DNA of 64,000 bases from UMGS1908 sp045655005. Lineage in GTDB: Bacteria; Bacillota; Clostridia; Christensenellales; UBA1242. Positions 51,409-60,340 of this stretch are shown one piece after another. The notes beneath the pieces were generated by a model that made no database searches, was not told the DNA's origin, and worked only from the letters and a program-made list of their open reading frames with translations. Position 1 is the stretch's first letter. Each line of letters opens with the position of its first letter. The stretch spans positions 248,001 to 312,000 of the forward strand of contig JAZOOJ010000007.1 in NCBI GenBank assembly GCA_045655005.1, read 5' to 3'. Position numbers and translations under genes: made by a program.

Positions 51409-52029
51409 TTAATCCCCGTCATACTCACCCAAAGGCCCTAAATCATGTACAATTGGAAACCCCTCATCGTCAAGCTGAACGCTTTGACGCCCTTCAGCCA
51501 CTTGTCTTACATCTTCTTTTATATCTAACTGCGTTCTCTCGATTACTTCAAACGCAATATATGTTAAGTAATCTTTTATACTTTTAAAGCGAAACATTGT
51601 AAGTGTTTTATCACCATAACTTTGAATGTTTTCATCTTCGTATGGATTCGCCTTATACTTCATTTCAAAAAATGCATTTTCCGTCATTTGCTTGTAAATT
51701 TCACTTAAAACTTCAAAATCCTCTTGCTTATAGACATTGACAATATCAAACCACTCATCAATACCATATGCGTCCACAAAAAGCAACTCTGCAAGTTCTG
51801 CAACTTTTTCTTCGTAATCGCAAATCTCTTTATAGTTTGATAAATTTGCCATAAACTTCTTTTGCTCGATTATTCGTCCTTCAATCGTAACTGCATATGT
51901 ACTTTTAGACTCTAATTGAATATTTTCATTCATCTTCGCACGCAAGTAAGACTCTATTGTTTTATACTCATCTAAACTTCCAACGTTCTCCAAAAATCTT
52001 TGTACAAGAACAGCAAGATTTGTTTCCAT
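51409..52029 (-). CDS. Uncharacterised acidic protein
   Basis: The 206-residue protein is acidic and mainly helical, with no motif I recognise and no membrane segment. The start at 52029 has GGAGGTG upstream; the longer frame to 52050 would begin inside that site. It ends in an acidic tail (LGPLGEYDGD). It has its own promoter at 52051-52079 and no operon partners. Confidence 0.6.
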   Translation of the reverse strand: METNLAVLVQRFLENVGSLDEYKTIESYLRAKMNENIQLESKSTYAVTIEGRIIEQKKFMANLSNYKEICDYEEKVAELAELLFVDAYGIDEWFDIVNVYKQEDFEVLSEIYKQMTENAFFEMKYKANPYEDENIQSYGDKTLTMFRFKSIKDYLTYIAFEVIERTQLDIKEDVRQVAEGRQSVQLDDEGFPIVHDLGPLGEYDGD

Positions 52030-52050
52030 AAGCCACCTCCATATAACCAA

Positions 52051-52079
52051 ATTATAAATTAAATTTCAAAAATTTGCAA
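52051..52079 (-). promoter_or_regulatory. Promoter of the gene at 51409-52029
   Basis: TTGCAA (52074-52079), 17-nt spacer, TATAAT (52051-52056) on the minus strand. Confidence 0.7.
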
Positions 52080-52166
52080 CTATCGATATAAATATTGTAC
52101 AAATTGTTTTATTTTTTACTTTTCTATGCTAAAATATGTGATAATTTTAATCTTGAAGGAAGTATT

Positions 52167-52679
52167 ATGACCAAATCAAACAGTACGATTTCAACAGTAT
52201 GTTTTACTGGTCACCGACCGAAATCAATCCCCTGGATTGATGATTTAACTGACGAACGCTATATCGCTGTGAAAGACATATTAAAACAGAAAATTATAGA
52301 CGCAATTGATAATGGCATTACCCATTTTATCTCTGGCATGGCCGAAGGCGTAGATTTATTGGTTGCAGAATTGGTTCTTGAAGCAAAATGGGATTATCCC
52401 TTTATTTTTTTAGAATGTGCCATACCCTTCTCTGGACAGGATACAAGATTTTCCAAAACGAACCAGCAACGCTACCAAAAAATTATTGAAAACGCAGATA
52501 AAGTAAGCGTTTTATCTAATCGCTATTACAACGGGTGTTTATTTTCAAGAAATCTTTATATGGTTGAAAACTCTTCACTTCTTATTGCCGTGTTTAACGG
52601 AATAAAAGAAGGCGGAACATTTCAAACAATAAGCTTAGCAAAAAAGAAAAATCTTGAAGTTTGGGTTGTAAATTGTTGA
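52167..52679 (+). CDS. SLOG-superfamily protein (DUF1273/YpsA-like)
   Basis: The 170-residue protein fits the YpsA type of SLOG Rossmann-like domain: VCFTGHRPKSIPW at the N-terminus, THFISGMAEGVDLLVAELVL (the nucleotide-binding glycine region), and ADKVSVLSNRYYNGCLFSRN with a final strand. SLOG proteins bind or process nucleotides or nucleotide-derived signals; YpsA affects cell division in Firmicutes. The start at 52167 follows AAGGAAG; upstream in-frame codons lack a ribosome site. Confidence 0.8.
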   Translation: MTKSNSTISTVCFTGHRPKSIPWIDDLTDERYIAVKDILKQKIIDAIDNGITHFISGMAEGVDLLVAELVLEAKWDYPFIFLECAIPFSGQDTRFSKTNQQRYQKIIENADKVSVLSNRYYNGCLFSRNLYMVENSSLLIAVFNGIKEGGTFQTISLAKKKNLEVWVVNC

Positions 52680-52693
52680 AAATATGTTATAAT
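52666..52693 (+). promoter_or_regulatory. Promoter before the PLP-lyase gene
   Basis: TTGTAA (52666-52671), 16-nt spacer, TATAAT (52688-52693), overlapping the end of the SLOG gene. Confidence 0.45.
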
Positions 52694-52730
52694 TGTCAAA
52701 GAAATTTAATTTTACAATAGAGGAAATAAT

Positions 52731-53990
52731 ATGTATTTTGATTACGATATTGACGAAAAAATAGTATCTCTTGCAAACGATGTCGAAAAAGAACTTGCGA
52801 CAATCTTTAAAAAGTATGAAGAAAATGCCATGCGTTGGTCAAGCAAGGTTTTAAAATCTTTCCAAAAAAATTATTTATCAGTTTCAGACTTTGGCGAGGT
52901 TACTGGCTATGGCTACTATGATGGCGGACGTGATAAACTTGAAAAAATCTACGCCGAAGTCTTTGGGGCTGAAGACGCACTTGTTCGCCCACAAATTATG
53001 AGTGGGACACATGCCCTTGCCCTTACCTTGTTTGGACTGCTAAAACATGGCGACACTATGATCTCAATTACAGGCGATCCATACGACTCTCTTAAAACCG
53101 TTATTGGTATCGAGGGCGACAGCAGGAATTCATTGATGGCAAACGGCATAAAATACGAGCAAATTAACCTTATAAATGACGACTTCGACTACAACAGCAT
53201 TTCTGAACGATTGAAAGCGAAAAATGTCAAATTGGTGGAAATTCAGCGTTCTCGTGGATACTCACAAAGGAAAAGTTTAACCATTGACAAAATTGAAAAG
53301 GTTTGCACAGAAATTCGCAAAGTAAATAGCGATGTAATTATTATGGTTGATAACTGCTATGGCGATTTCGTGGAAGAAAAAGAGCCAACCGAAGTTGGTG
53401 CAGATATTTTAATTGGTTCACTAATGAAAAACCTTGGTGGTGGTGAAGCCAAAACTGGCGGATATGTTGTTGGACGAAAAGACCTTGTCAACGACGTCGC
53501 TGAAAGATTTTCGGCTCCTTGTATTGGAAAAGACATCGGTGCAAATCTAAACCAAAATCTTTCATTCTATAAGGGATTCTATATGGCACCAAGCATCGTT
53601 TGCAACAGCCTTAAAACAATGACCTTCGCAAGTAGGTGCTTAGAAAAACTAGGATTCGATGTTGACCCCCTTTGGAATGAAGACCGAACAGATATCATTC
53701 AAACTATTAACTTAAACACCCCTGAGAATTTAGTAGAATTTTGCAAAGGCATACAACAAGGCTCACCTATCGATAGTTTTGTAACACCAGAGCCTGCTCC
53801 AATGCCAGGATATCCAGACGATGAAGTTATGGCGGGCGGGAGTTTTATTTCAGGCTCAACCATTGAACTTTCTTGTGATGGACCAATGATTGCTCCGTTT
53901 ACCGCATATATGCAAGGTGGGCTAACATATGAATACGGAAAGCTTGGGATAATGATTGCAATCAACAATGTTGCGAACAATATTAAATAA
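52731..53990 (+). CDS. Methionine gamma-lyase-like PLP enzyme (aluminium resistance protein family, YnbB type)
   Basis: The 419-residue protein matches the Firmicute YnbB/aluminium resistance family of fold-type I PLP enzymes. Diagnostic parts are GYGYYDGGRDKLEKIYAEVF, VRPQIMSGTHALALTLFGLL, the cofactor strand VDNCYGDFVEE, and the PLP-lysine region GSLMKNLGGGEAKTGGYV. It likely cleaves a sulfur amino acid or related beta/gamma-substituted substrate. AGAGGAA lies before the ATG. Confidence 0.88.
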   Translation: MYFDYDIDEKIVSLANDVEKELATIFKKYEENAMRWSSKVLKSFQKNYLSVSDFGEVTGYGYYDGGRDKLEKIYAEVFGAEDALVRPQIMSGTHALALTLFGLLKHGDTMISITGDPYDSLKTVIGIEGDSRNSLMANGIKYEQINLINDDFDYNSISERLKAKNVKLVEIQRSRGYSQRKSLTIDKIEKVCTEIRKVNSDVIIMVDNCYGDFVEEKEPTEVGADILIGSLMKNLGGGEAKTGGYVVGRKDLVNDVAERFSAPCIGKDIGANLNQNLSFYKGFYMAPSIVCNSLKTMTFASRCLEKLGFDVDPLWNEDRTDIIQTINLNTPENLVEFCKGIQQGSPIDSFVTPEPAPMPGYPDDEVMAGGSFISGSTIELSCDGPMIAPFTAYMQGGLTYEYGKLGIMIAINNVANNIK

Positions 53991-53993
53991 CAC

Positions 53994-54026
53994 AAAACGA
54001 ACGACATATCTGTCGTTCGTTTTTAT
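53994..54026. terminator. Bidirectional intrinsic terminator
   Basis: AAAACGAACGACA and TGTCGTTCGTTTT arms with a 4-nt loop (53994-54006, 54011-54023). Confidence 0.85.
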
Positions 54027-54031
54027 TATAC

Positions 54032-54742
54032 TTAATTTTCTTCTTTACCCATTTTACCAAGTTCGTTGCATCTGTTCAACAAAAACTTTGAAATCTCATC
54101 TCTTGTTTTCAATTTATCTTTTAACTCTGAATACATTACAGGTGCATCAATCATATAAACTTTTTCTTTCTTTTTAAAATAAGTCACGTAAATAGGAACA
54201 TCAATTCCCTCTTTTAATGCAACTTCCGCAAGCATAACGAATCCAGCATAAAAGCCTTTAAGCTCGTCCAAATATCCATCAGATGAATCTTCTGGGAAAA
54301 TAACGATATTGTCACCCCTTTTAATTGCTTCAATACTTTCCCTAATTGTTTTTTTAAATCTTGCATCTTTATATGTGGAAATCAACTCTAAGCCCTTATA
54401 GAAAAGATTTGTTAAAGGACTTGCGAGCAAACAAAACAGCCTTGCCAAATGTAAATTCCAATGCTTTTTCTCGTGATAATAAACCCTTGTTTGATATTTA
54501 TACATTTTCACAAGTCCAGAATTCATTTCATACGCACCCCACATTGTAATAGGGGCATCAAGGTAAATCTCTAACGACATCGGAGCATCTGTCCCTTCAT
54601 GATTTGAAAGAATTATTCCACCCCCTCCGATTTTTTCACCCAAATATACAAACCTTGGCTCTTTATATCTGCACTTCATCAAAGATTTCATTCCCCTGTA
54701 CCAAAGTTTTCTTTTTTTCTGATTTTCTAATTTTTTTGCCAT
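54032..54742 (-). CDS. PlsC-like lysophospholipid acyltransferase
   Basis: The 236-residue protein resembles 1-acyl-glycerol-3-phosphate acyltransferases: ILSNHEGTDAPMSLEIYL holds the catalytic His and Asp, and VIFPEDSSDGYLDELKGFYAG matches the FPEGxxS-type block. The spacing is HxxxD rather than the textbook HxxxxD, and EDSSD replaces EGTRS, so substrate or activity may differ. The start at 54742 (MAKKLENQKKRK) follows AAAGGTG. Own unit between two terminators. Confidence 0.7.
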   Translation of the reverse strand: MAKKLENQKKRKLWYRGMKSLMKCRYKEPRFVYLGEKIGGGGIILSNHEGTDAPMSLEIYLDAPITMWGAYEMNSGLVKMYKYQTRVYYHEKKHWNLHLARLFCLLASPLTNLFYKGLELISTYKDARFKKTIRESIEAIKRGDNIVIFPEDSSDGYLDELKGFYAGFVMLAEVALKEGIDVPIYVTYFKKKEKVYMIDAPVMYSELKDKLKTRDEISKFLLNRCNELGKMGKEEN

Positions 54743-54826
54743 ATAATCACCTTTCAACAATATAATTATAGCACACCAGCTTTGTTATTCCAAGCCTTAT
54801 TAATATTTCATCAAACTTTCACAATA

Positions 54827-54860
54827 AAAATAAGACTCTAAATTTAGAGCCTTATTTTTA
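54827..54860 (-). terminator. Terminator of the MacB-like gene
   Basis: AAAATAAG-CTCTAAA and TTTAGAG-CTTATTTT arms with one internal mismatch; flanking A/T runs allow function on both strands. Confidence 0.75.
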
Positions 54861-54870
54861 TATTTTGATA

Positions 54871-57800
54871 TTATCTGTTATTAATTGCATCAATTGGTTT
54901 TTTCTTAGCAATTTTGTAAACTGGAAGCAAACTTGAAAGGAATGCAACAAACACACTTACGCCAAAGATTAACAATACTTGACGGATTTCAGTTGATAAC
55001 AATACAAGTTCAATTCCAAGTTTTTTGATAAGAACATCGCTTACAACCGCACTTACAACAAACGTTGCAATGGTTGCAAGAACAAAGTTGATCATTGCAA
55101 TAACAAAACTTTCGTTAAAGAAGATTCCAAATACATCACTACTTCTGGCACCTAACGCACGAAGAATACCAATTTCACGCTTTTTATAAGATATAGAAGT
55201 TGAAATAAAATTCATTAGCAATAGCCCTGCAAATGCAGCAAAGCCAACACCTACCCAAACTATATATTTTGTAAAAATTGATATTGTTTCTCCAAAAGTA
55301 TCTAGCATTCCAGTTGCATTATTTTGAACTGTATACTTAGTATTGTCTTCATTAAAGGTTTCACAATATTTAATAAATCTTTCATTAACCACATTATCGT
55401 CAGTAAGAATTGCCATTGTCATATCTGCACAACCAGATAACTTTGATTTAATAGCCTCCAATGTTGATGCCGACACGAATTTTGAATCATAATTTGAAGT
55501 ATAACCAACAACTGTAAATGTAAACAATGTTGTCGGATTATCGCTATCTCCAATATTTAAATCAATTGTAAGCCCTTCATTAATCAAGGCAATAAGTTCT
55601 TCGTCATTTGCCGCAACATTTCTTAAAACATCTGCTGGAACAATAATTTCATTATCTTCCAAATTAATATCACACCCAACAAGTTGTTTGCCAGCCTTTA
55701 AGTATTTTATGCTTGCCCTATTTTCATAGAACCAATCCCATCGACATTCTGAATTCCTATTCTCTAATGTCGATTGAACAGTCCCAGCCTGAACAGAATA
55801 ATTTCCTGGATAAGCCGTGCCCGTTTCGCTTCCATAAGAATATTCAATAGTTGAACGATGTGAGTTAAAATATTCAACATCTTTTGAAGATAATATTGGT
55901 TGCCAAATACTATTTAAATATCCTACAACGGTATACTCTTTTACAACTGAGGCAGGAGCCCCCTTCATTAAGCGAATCTTAAATGGGGTTTCGCTGTTAA
56001 TCATTTCTTGTAATTGACTTTCTGTTTTATTTATTTTACTAATCATATTTCCATCAAGAATAATTTCACCCTCATTTAGATCTACAACTTGTCCATTTTT
56101 GAAAAGATTTCCACCTTTATAGTAACCATTATTAAGCAATTCATTTGCATACATAGATACTTTTGCACCAAATGCACCGCTTAATGTATTAATTCCATTT
56201 AAAATACCACTTCCGCCATATAGATGTGTTTCGCCTTTCATAACCTCTATGCTCATATTAGGCATTTTATCTGCATATGACAGACTGTCTTGTTCTGAAA
56301 TAAACAACATAGATGCCATACTTACAGCAATTTCTTCCCTAATTTTTTCTTGCAATTCATAATCTGAATTTAGTTGTTCAGTTGAATAAGAAGAATATTT
56401 AGACAAATCCGTCTTATCGTCAACAATTCCAACAATTGTATAATAAGCTGAATTATGTGTTGTATAATCATACATACTTATTTTGTTATATGCACCACCC
56501 ACAACATCTCCATAATTTTTAACCTTTTCAGGATTGTTGTTTTTTAATGCATTGTACATATGACTGGTAATAGCAATCTCACGTGTTTGTGACGGCATCT
56601 TTCCATGCAAAATTGAAAGTCCAAATTTTTCGACTTTATCTTCTGGCAAATACATCATACCACCACAATATATAGAATTTAAAACATTGCCATCCATTTC
56701 CAGCCCCTCAAACGACAATGAACTTCCTTGCGAATATCCCCAAGGAGTACCAAAAGCTCGACCCGAATTAACAATATTTAGAAATTCAATTTCTGGAAAT
56801 TGTTCTTTTAGTGCTTCGGTATCAGCTGTTGTCCAAGGCATTCCCATTGCATATTGGTCATTATATGGGACTTGCTTTAATAATTTTACATACGGAGAAT
56901 CAAATTTTTCAACAGTGCTCCAAACAGCATTTGGCCTGTTGAAACTTGCCAAAGTATCAATCACACCAAAAAGTGCAAACGCAATAAACGAAAGTAAAAT
57001 TGTAAAGACTAATTTTGCCTTCTTATGTTTTAAACCACTTACACCCATTTTAAATGAGTCTTTAAATTTAAGCCTTGATTTAATAAGCTTAAATTTCTTT
57101 GGGTCATATTGTTGTTTTACAACATCTTCTGGGGTTGTGTCCTTAAATACTTCTTTATTCCCTTCATCTGTGATAGCGTTTGCCTTTTTCATATCAGCAT
57201 TTGCCCTTTCAGATAAGCAAATAATTGTATCGCCTTCTTCTGAGTTCTTCATAATCTCTTTAAAGATTATTTCCATATCTTCTCTGCTTGGCTTTTGACC
57301 TTTTTTAATATGAATTATTTCATTGTCAATGACACTGATTCCTGACGATGTTTTAACTGCTTGAACTTCTTTTTTCGTTACGTCACGAATAATTTGTCCA
57401 TCTTTAAGTTCAATAATTCTATCGCCATAAATTTCAGCAAATTCACGGTCGTGTGAAACGATAATAACAAGTTTTTCCCTTGAAAGTTTCTTCAAAGTTT
57501 CCATAACTTGTTTACCAGTTCGGCTATCCAACGCTCCTGTTGGTTCGTCCGCCATAATGATTTCAGGGTTTTTAATAAGCGCACGGGCAATAGCAACTCT
57601 TTGCTTTTGACCACCTGATAATTGATTTGGTTTTCTTTTTGCAAGATTTTCCATTTCAACCATTTGCAATAATTCTTTTACCTTTGCTGGGCTTGGATTT
57701 TTACCTTGCAACTCAATGGCAAGCTCAAGATTTTTCGCAACGGTAAATTCTTCCAATACATTATACTCTTGGAAAATAAAGCCTATAAAGGTATTACGAT

Positions 57801-58050
57801 AGCTATCAAAATCGCTTTGAGTAAATGCTTTACTTGATTTACCTTTGATAATAATTTCACCCTTATCAAAAGTGTCAAGACCACCAATTGCGTTAAGCAA
57901 TGTAGATTTACCAGAACCAGATTTACCAAGCAAAAATACAAGCCCAGTTTCTGGAAATGTTATAGACACATTATTTAAAGCAACAACTTCTTTAGTTTTT
58001 GACTTGTCTGTCAACTTATAGGTCTTTACGAGATTTCTGACTTCTAACAT
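54871..58050 (-). CDS. MacB/FtsX-type ABC transporter, ATPase and permease in one chain
   Basis: Residues 1-225 of this 1059-residue protein are an ABC ATPase: GKSGSGKSTLLNAIGGLD (Walker A), LSGGQKQRVAIARALI (signature), EIIMADEPTGALDS (Walker B). After a charged linker, one membrane helix (about 350-370) leads to a large extracellular domain (about 370-925). Three FtsX-type helices follow (about 935-1050), with RALGARSSDVFGIFFNE between helices 2 and 3. This MacB layout uses extracytoplasmic movement to act on peptides, antibiotics or lipoproteins. It has its own promoter (58128-58157). Confidence 0.85.
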   Translation of the reverse strand: MLEVRNLVKTYKLTDKSKTKEVVALNNVSITFPETGLVFLLGKSGSGKSTLLNAIGGLDTFDKGEIIIKGKSSKAFTQSDFDSYRNTFIGFIFQEYNVLEEFTVAKNLELAIELQGKNPSPAKVKELLQMVEMENLAKRKPNQLSGGQKQRVAIARALIKNPEIIMADEPTGALDSRTGKQVMETLKKLSREKLVIIVSHDREFAEIYGDRIIELKDGQIIRDVTKKEVQAVKTSSGISVIDNEIIHIKKGQKPSREDMEIIFKEIMKNSEEGDTIICLSERANADMKKANAITDEGNKEVFKDTTPEDVVKQQYDPKKFKLIKSRLKFKDSFKMGVSGLKHKKAKLVFTILLSFIAFALFGVIDTLASFNRPNAVWSTVEKFDSPYVKLLKQVPYNDQYAMGMPWTTADTEALKEQFPEIEFLNIVNSGRAFGTPWGYSQGSSLSFEGLEMDGNVLNSIYCGGMMYLPEDKVEKFGLSILHGKMPSQTREIAITSHMYNALKNNNPEKVKNYGDVVGGAYNKISMYDYTTHNSAYYTIVGIVDDKTDLSKYSSYSTEQLNSDYELQEKIREEIAVSMASMLFISEQDSLSYADKMPNMSIEVMKGETHLYGGSGILNGINTLSGAFGAKVSMYANELLNNGYYKGGNLFKNGQVVDLNEGEIILDGNMISKINKTESQLQEMINSETPFKIRLMKGAPASVVKEYTVVGYLNSIWQPILSSKDVEYFNSHRSTIEYSYGSETGTAYPGNYSVQAGTVQSTLENRNSECRWDWFYENRASIKYLKAGKQLVGCDINLEDNEIIVPADVLRNVAANDEELIALINEGLTIDLNIGDSDNPTTLFTFTVVGYTSNYDSKFVSASTLEAIKSKLSGCADMTMAILTDDNVVNERFIKYCETFNEDNTKYTVQNNATGMLDTFGETISIFTKYIVWVGVGFAAFAGLLLMNFISTSISYKKREIGILRALGARSSDVFGIFFNESFVIAMINFVLATIATFVVSAVVSDVLIKKLGIELVLLSTEIRQVLLIFGVSVFVAFLSSLLPVYKIAKKKPIDAINNR

Positions 58051-58127
58051 TAAATTTCTCCTTTATTTATTAGCACTGTGATTATATAAATACATATTAT
58101 TATATGACTATTACAATACTTAATAAA

Positions 58128-58157
58128 ACTATAACAAATCCCACAAAATCTTGTCAA
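58128..58157 (-). promoter_or_regulatory. Promoter of the MacB-like gene
   Basis: TTGACA (58152-58157), 18-nt spacer, TATAGT (58128-58133) on the minus strand, about 78 nt before the start. Confidence 0.65.
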
Positions 58158-58206
58158 TAACTTTTATTGACAATTTTTAAAAATCGAAATTAATTCATAT
58201 CAATAC

Positions 58207-58235
58207 TTGACAAAGCACTTTTTGTGTGCTATTTT
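58207..58235 (+). promoter_or_regulatory. Promoter of the leader peptide/ABC exporter unit
   Basis: TTGACA (58207-58212), 17-nt spacer, TATTTT (58230-58235). The start would be near 58242, giving a leader RNA of about 170 nt to the attenuator and about 250 nt to the transporter gene. Confidence 0.7.
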
Positions 58236-58278
58236 GTTTATTAGTTAAATTTGAAAAATTTTAAGAGGAGGAAAACGT

Positions 58279-58341
58279 ATGATAAATGCGGTTATTTTTA
58301 GATTTAACAACTTAATATGTCATACGGACGGCTCTTTTTAG
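58279..58341 (+). CDS. 20-residue leader peptide
   Basis: MINAVIFRFNNLICHTDGSF is preceded by AGAGGAGG, 8 nt before the ATG, the strongest kind of ribosome site in this window, and closed by TAG at 58339. Codons 14-18 contain the 5' arm of an antiterminator (58319-58332). There is no run of one amino acid, which argues against amino-acid sensing and for a stalling or drug-sensing leader. B. subtilis bmrB, the leader of bmrCD, is a known analogue in kind, not in sequence. Confidence 0.7.
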   Translation: MINAVIFRFNNLICHTDGSF

Positions 58342-58412
58342 TATATAATACAAGTATATGTATATACTTTTTGCCTTCGTATGACTTATTCTAGCGAAGG
58401 CTTTTATTTTTG
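58319..58412 (+). promoter_or_regulatory. Transcription attenuator: competing antiterminator and terminator
   Basis: Terminator: GCCTTCG (58373-58379) pairs with CGAAGGC (58395-58401), followed by TTTTATTTTTG. Antiterminator: GTCATACG (58319-58326) pairs perfectly with CGTATGAC (58378-58385), helped by GGC/GCC (58330-58332 with 58373-58375). The two structures share 58373-58379 and exclude each other. A ribosome finishing the leader would cover 58319-58341 and let the terminator form; a ribosome stalled early would leave the antiterminator free. Confidence 0.7.
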
Positions 58413-58490
58413 TTGATCAGCCACAACTTTAATTTTGAAATAAAACCTTGCTAGAATATGAAAACAAATGTAATTTTTTTAGGAGGATTT

Positions 58491-60299
58491 ATGAAAAAGA
58501 ATAATATTGGCATTAAAAGCTATCTTACACCTTATTGGTTCGTAATTTTGGTTTACATATTGTCTATGATTATCGCCGGCGCTGTTTCAATTTATATGAC
58601 AATACTCATGGCTGACGCTATTGAATATATTACACTTGGAATTTTTGACTTTGCCGTTAAGCTGATGCTTTTTGGAGTTTTACTCGCAATTTCAAGAAGA
58701 ATTTGTTGGTCGCTTGCCTCGTTTCTATACAATATCTACAGTGTAAAAATTATGGCAAATTTAAACTCAGACCTTGCAAAACAAGCTTTTAAATTAAATT
58801 CAAGAACTTATACATCTCATGACACCGGCACTTTTGTTCAAAGAATTGTAAACGACCCTGAACGAGTTGTTGACAGCCTTGCTTCAATAGTTGATATGAT
58901 AACCGACATAATCTCGTCATTTGCTATGATCGTTTACATCTCTACATTGAACGTTTATGTATCTATTGTAATTTTGGCTTTAATTTTTGCATCCTTAATA
59001 ATTGAAACAATAAGAGTTAAAGTCAGAAGAAAAACAAAGAAAGCCGTCAGAACAGCCAATGATAAAATAACATCACTTACAACCGAAATTGTAAGAAGTG
59101 AAAGAGATATTAAGTCATTAGCACTTGAAGACGAGCTTTCAGTTGTTTCTGATGAAAGTTATAATAAATATAAAAAAGCAGTTCTTAAACACACAAATTG
59201 CGACACCGCTTTTTGGTCTGCAAGGAATTTTTTAATTGAAATAGTAAATATTTTAACACTTATCCTTGCAATCGCACTTATGGATAAAGCATTGATTACT
59301 CTTGCATCATTTATGGTAATCTACTCTAACAGAAACAGTATTTACGACATCGTTTGGAGTATTGGCAATATCTCAAATAAATTTGTAGACATAAAGGTTT
59401 CAACCGACCGTATGTTCTCGCTTTTTGATGAAGACGAATTTGTAACCGATAAATTTGGAAATATTTCACTTGACAATGTTAACGGTGATATTGAGTTTAA
59501 AAATGTTTCTTTTACCTACTACGAATATGAATACGAAGAAAACAAAAAAGATAAAAAAGCAAAAGCTAACAAGAAGAAAGAAAAAACTAAAAAATTAGTA
59601 TCTGAAAATAAAATCTTTGAAAACTTGAATTTTAAAATCCCAAGAAACACAACCGTTGCTTTTGTTGGAAAATCAGGTTCAGGAAAATCTACAATTTTAA
59701 ACTTAATTGCAAAAATGAATGAAGTTGAATCTGGCGAAATATTGATTGACGATGTAAATGTTAACGACCTTGACAAAACAACTTTAAGAAAAACCTTTTC
59801 ACTGGTTAACCAATTCCCATATATCTTTGATATGACAATCAAAGAAAACCTAAAACTTGCAAAACCAGAAGCAACAGACAAAGAAATTATTGAAGCAATA
59901 AAACTCGCATCATTAGACGAATTTGTAAATGGACTTCCACACGGAATTGACACAAAAGTTGGAGAAAGCGGTATTAAGCTTTCAGGCGGACAAAAACAAA
60001 GACTTGCAATTGCAAGGGCAATGCTTCGCCGTTCGTCTATTATTCTATTTGACGAATCAACAAGTTCTCTTGACAACTTCGCACAAGAAGAAGTTAAAAA
60101 GAGTATTGACGGTCTTAAAGGTACAAGCACAATTGTAATTGTTGCGCACAGGCTTTCAACCATTAAAGATTCAGACATTATCTTCTTCCTTGATGAAGGC
60201 AAGATAATTGACCAAGGGAATTTTGATCACTTGTATCAAAACAACGAAAAATTTCAAAGAATGTTCTTGGCTGAAAACATTGAAAAATTTAATTCGTAA
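58491..60299 (+). CDS. ABC-type half exporter (multidrug/lipid type)
   Basis: The 602-residue half transporter has six membrane helices in residues about 15-310 and an ATPase domain with VAFVGKSGSGKSTILNLIAK, LSGGQKQRLAIARAMLRRSS and IILFDESTSSLD. It should work as a homodimer, since no partner gene is adjacent. A lysine-rich insertion (KKDKKAKANKKKEKTKK) interrupts the start of the ATPase domain, which is unusual. The start at 58491 follows AGGAGG; an in-frame ATG at 58458 has no ribosome site. The attenuator upstream suggests induction by translation-blocking compounds. Confidence 0.85.
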   Translation: MKKNNIGIKSYLTPYWFVILVYILSMIIAGAVSIYMTILMADAIEYITLGIFDFAVKLMLFGVLLAISRRICWSLASFLYNIYSVKIMANLNSDLAKQAFKLNSRTYTSHDTGTFVQRIVNDPERVVDSLASIVDMITDIISSFAMIVYISTLNVYVSIVILALIFASLIIETIRVKVRRKTKKAVRTANDKITSLTTEIVRSERDIKSLALEDELSVVSDESYNKYKKAVLKHTNCDTAFWSARNFLIEIVNILTLILAIALMDKALITLASFMVIYSNRNSIYDIVWSIGNISNKFVDIKVSTDRMFSLFDEDEFVTDKFGNISLDNVNGDIEFKNVSFTYYEYEYEENKKDKKAKANKKKEKTKKLVSENKIFENLNFKIPRNTTVAFVGKSGSGKSTILNLIAKMNEVESGEILIDDVNVNDLDKTTLRKTFSLVNQFPYIFDMTIKENLKLAKPEATDKEIIEAIKLASLDEFVNGLPHGIDTKVGESGIKLSGGQKQRLAIARAMLRRSSIILFDESTSSLDNFAQEEVKKSIDGLKGTSTIVIVAHRLSTIKDSDIIFFLDEGKIIDQGNFDHLYQNNEKFQRMFLAENIEKFNS

Positions 60300-60303
60300 A
60301 ATT

Positions 60304-60340
60304 AAAGTAGTAACACTAAATAAAGTGTTACTACTTTTTT
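60304..60340. terminator. Bidirectional intrinsic terminator
   Basis: AAAGTAGTAACACT and AGTGTTACTACTTT arms with T run TTTTTT. Confidence 0.85.

Noticed and set aside
58371..58412. Ordinary terminator of an upstream gene
   Set aside because: No plus-strand gene lies upstream except the 20-codon leader, and an exact competing pairing exists within that leader.
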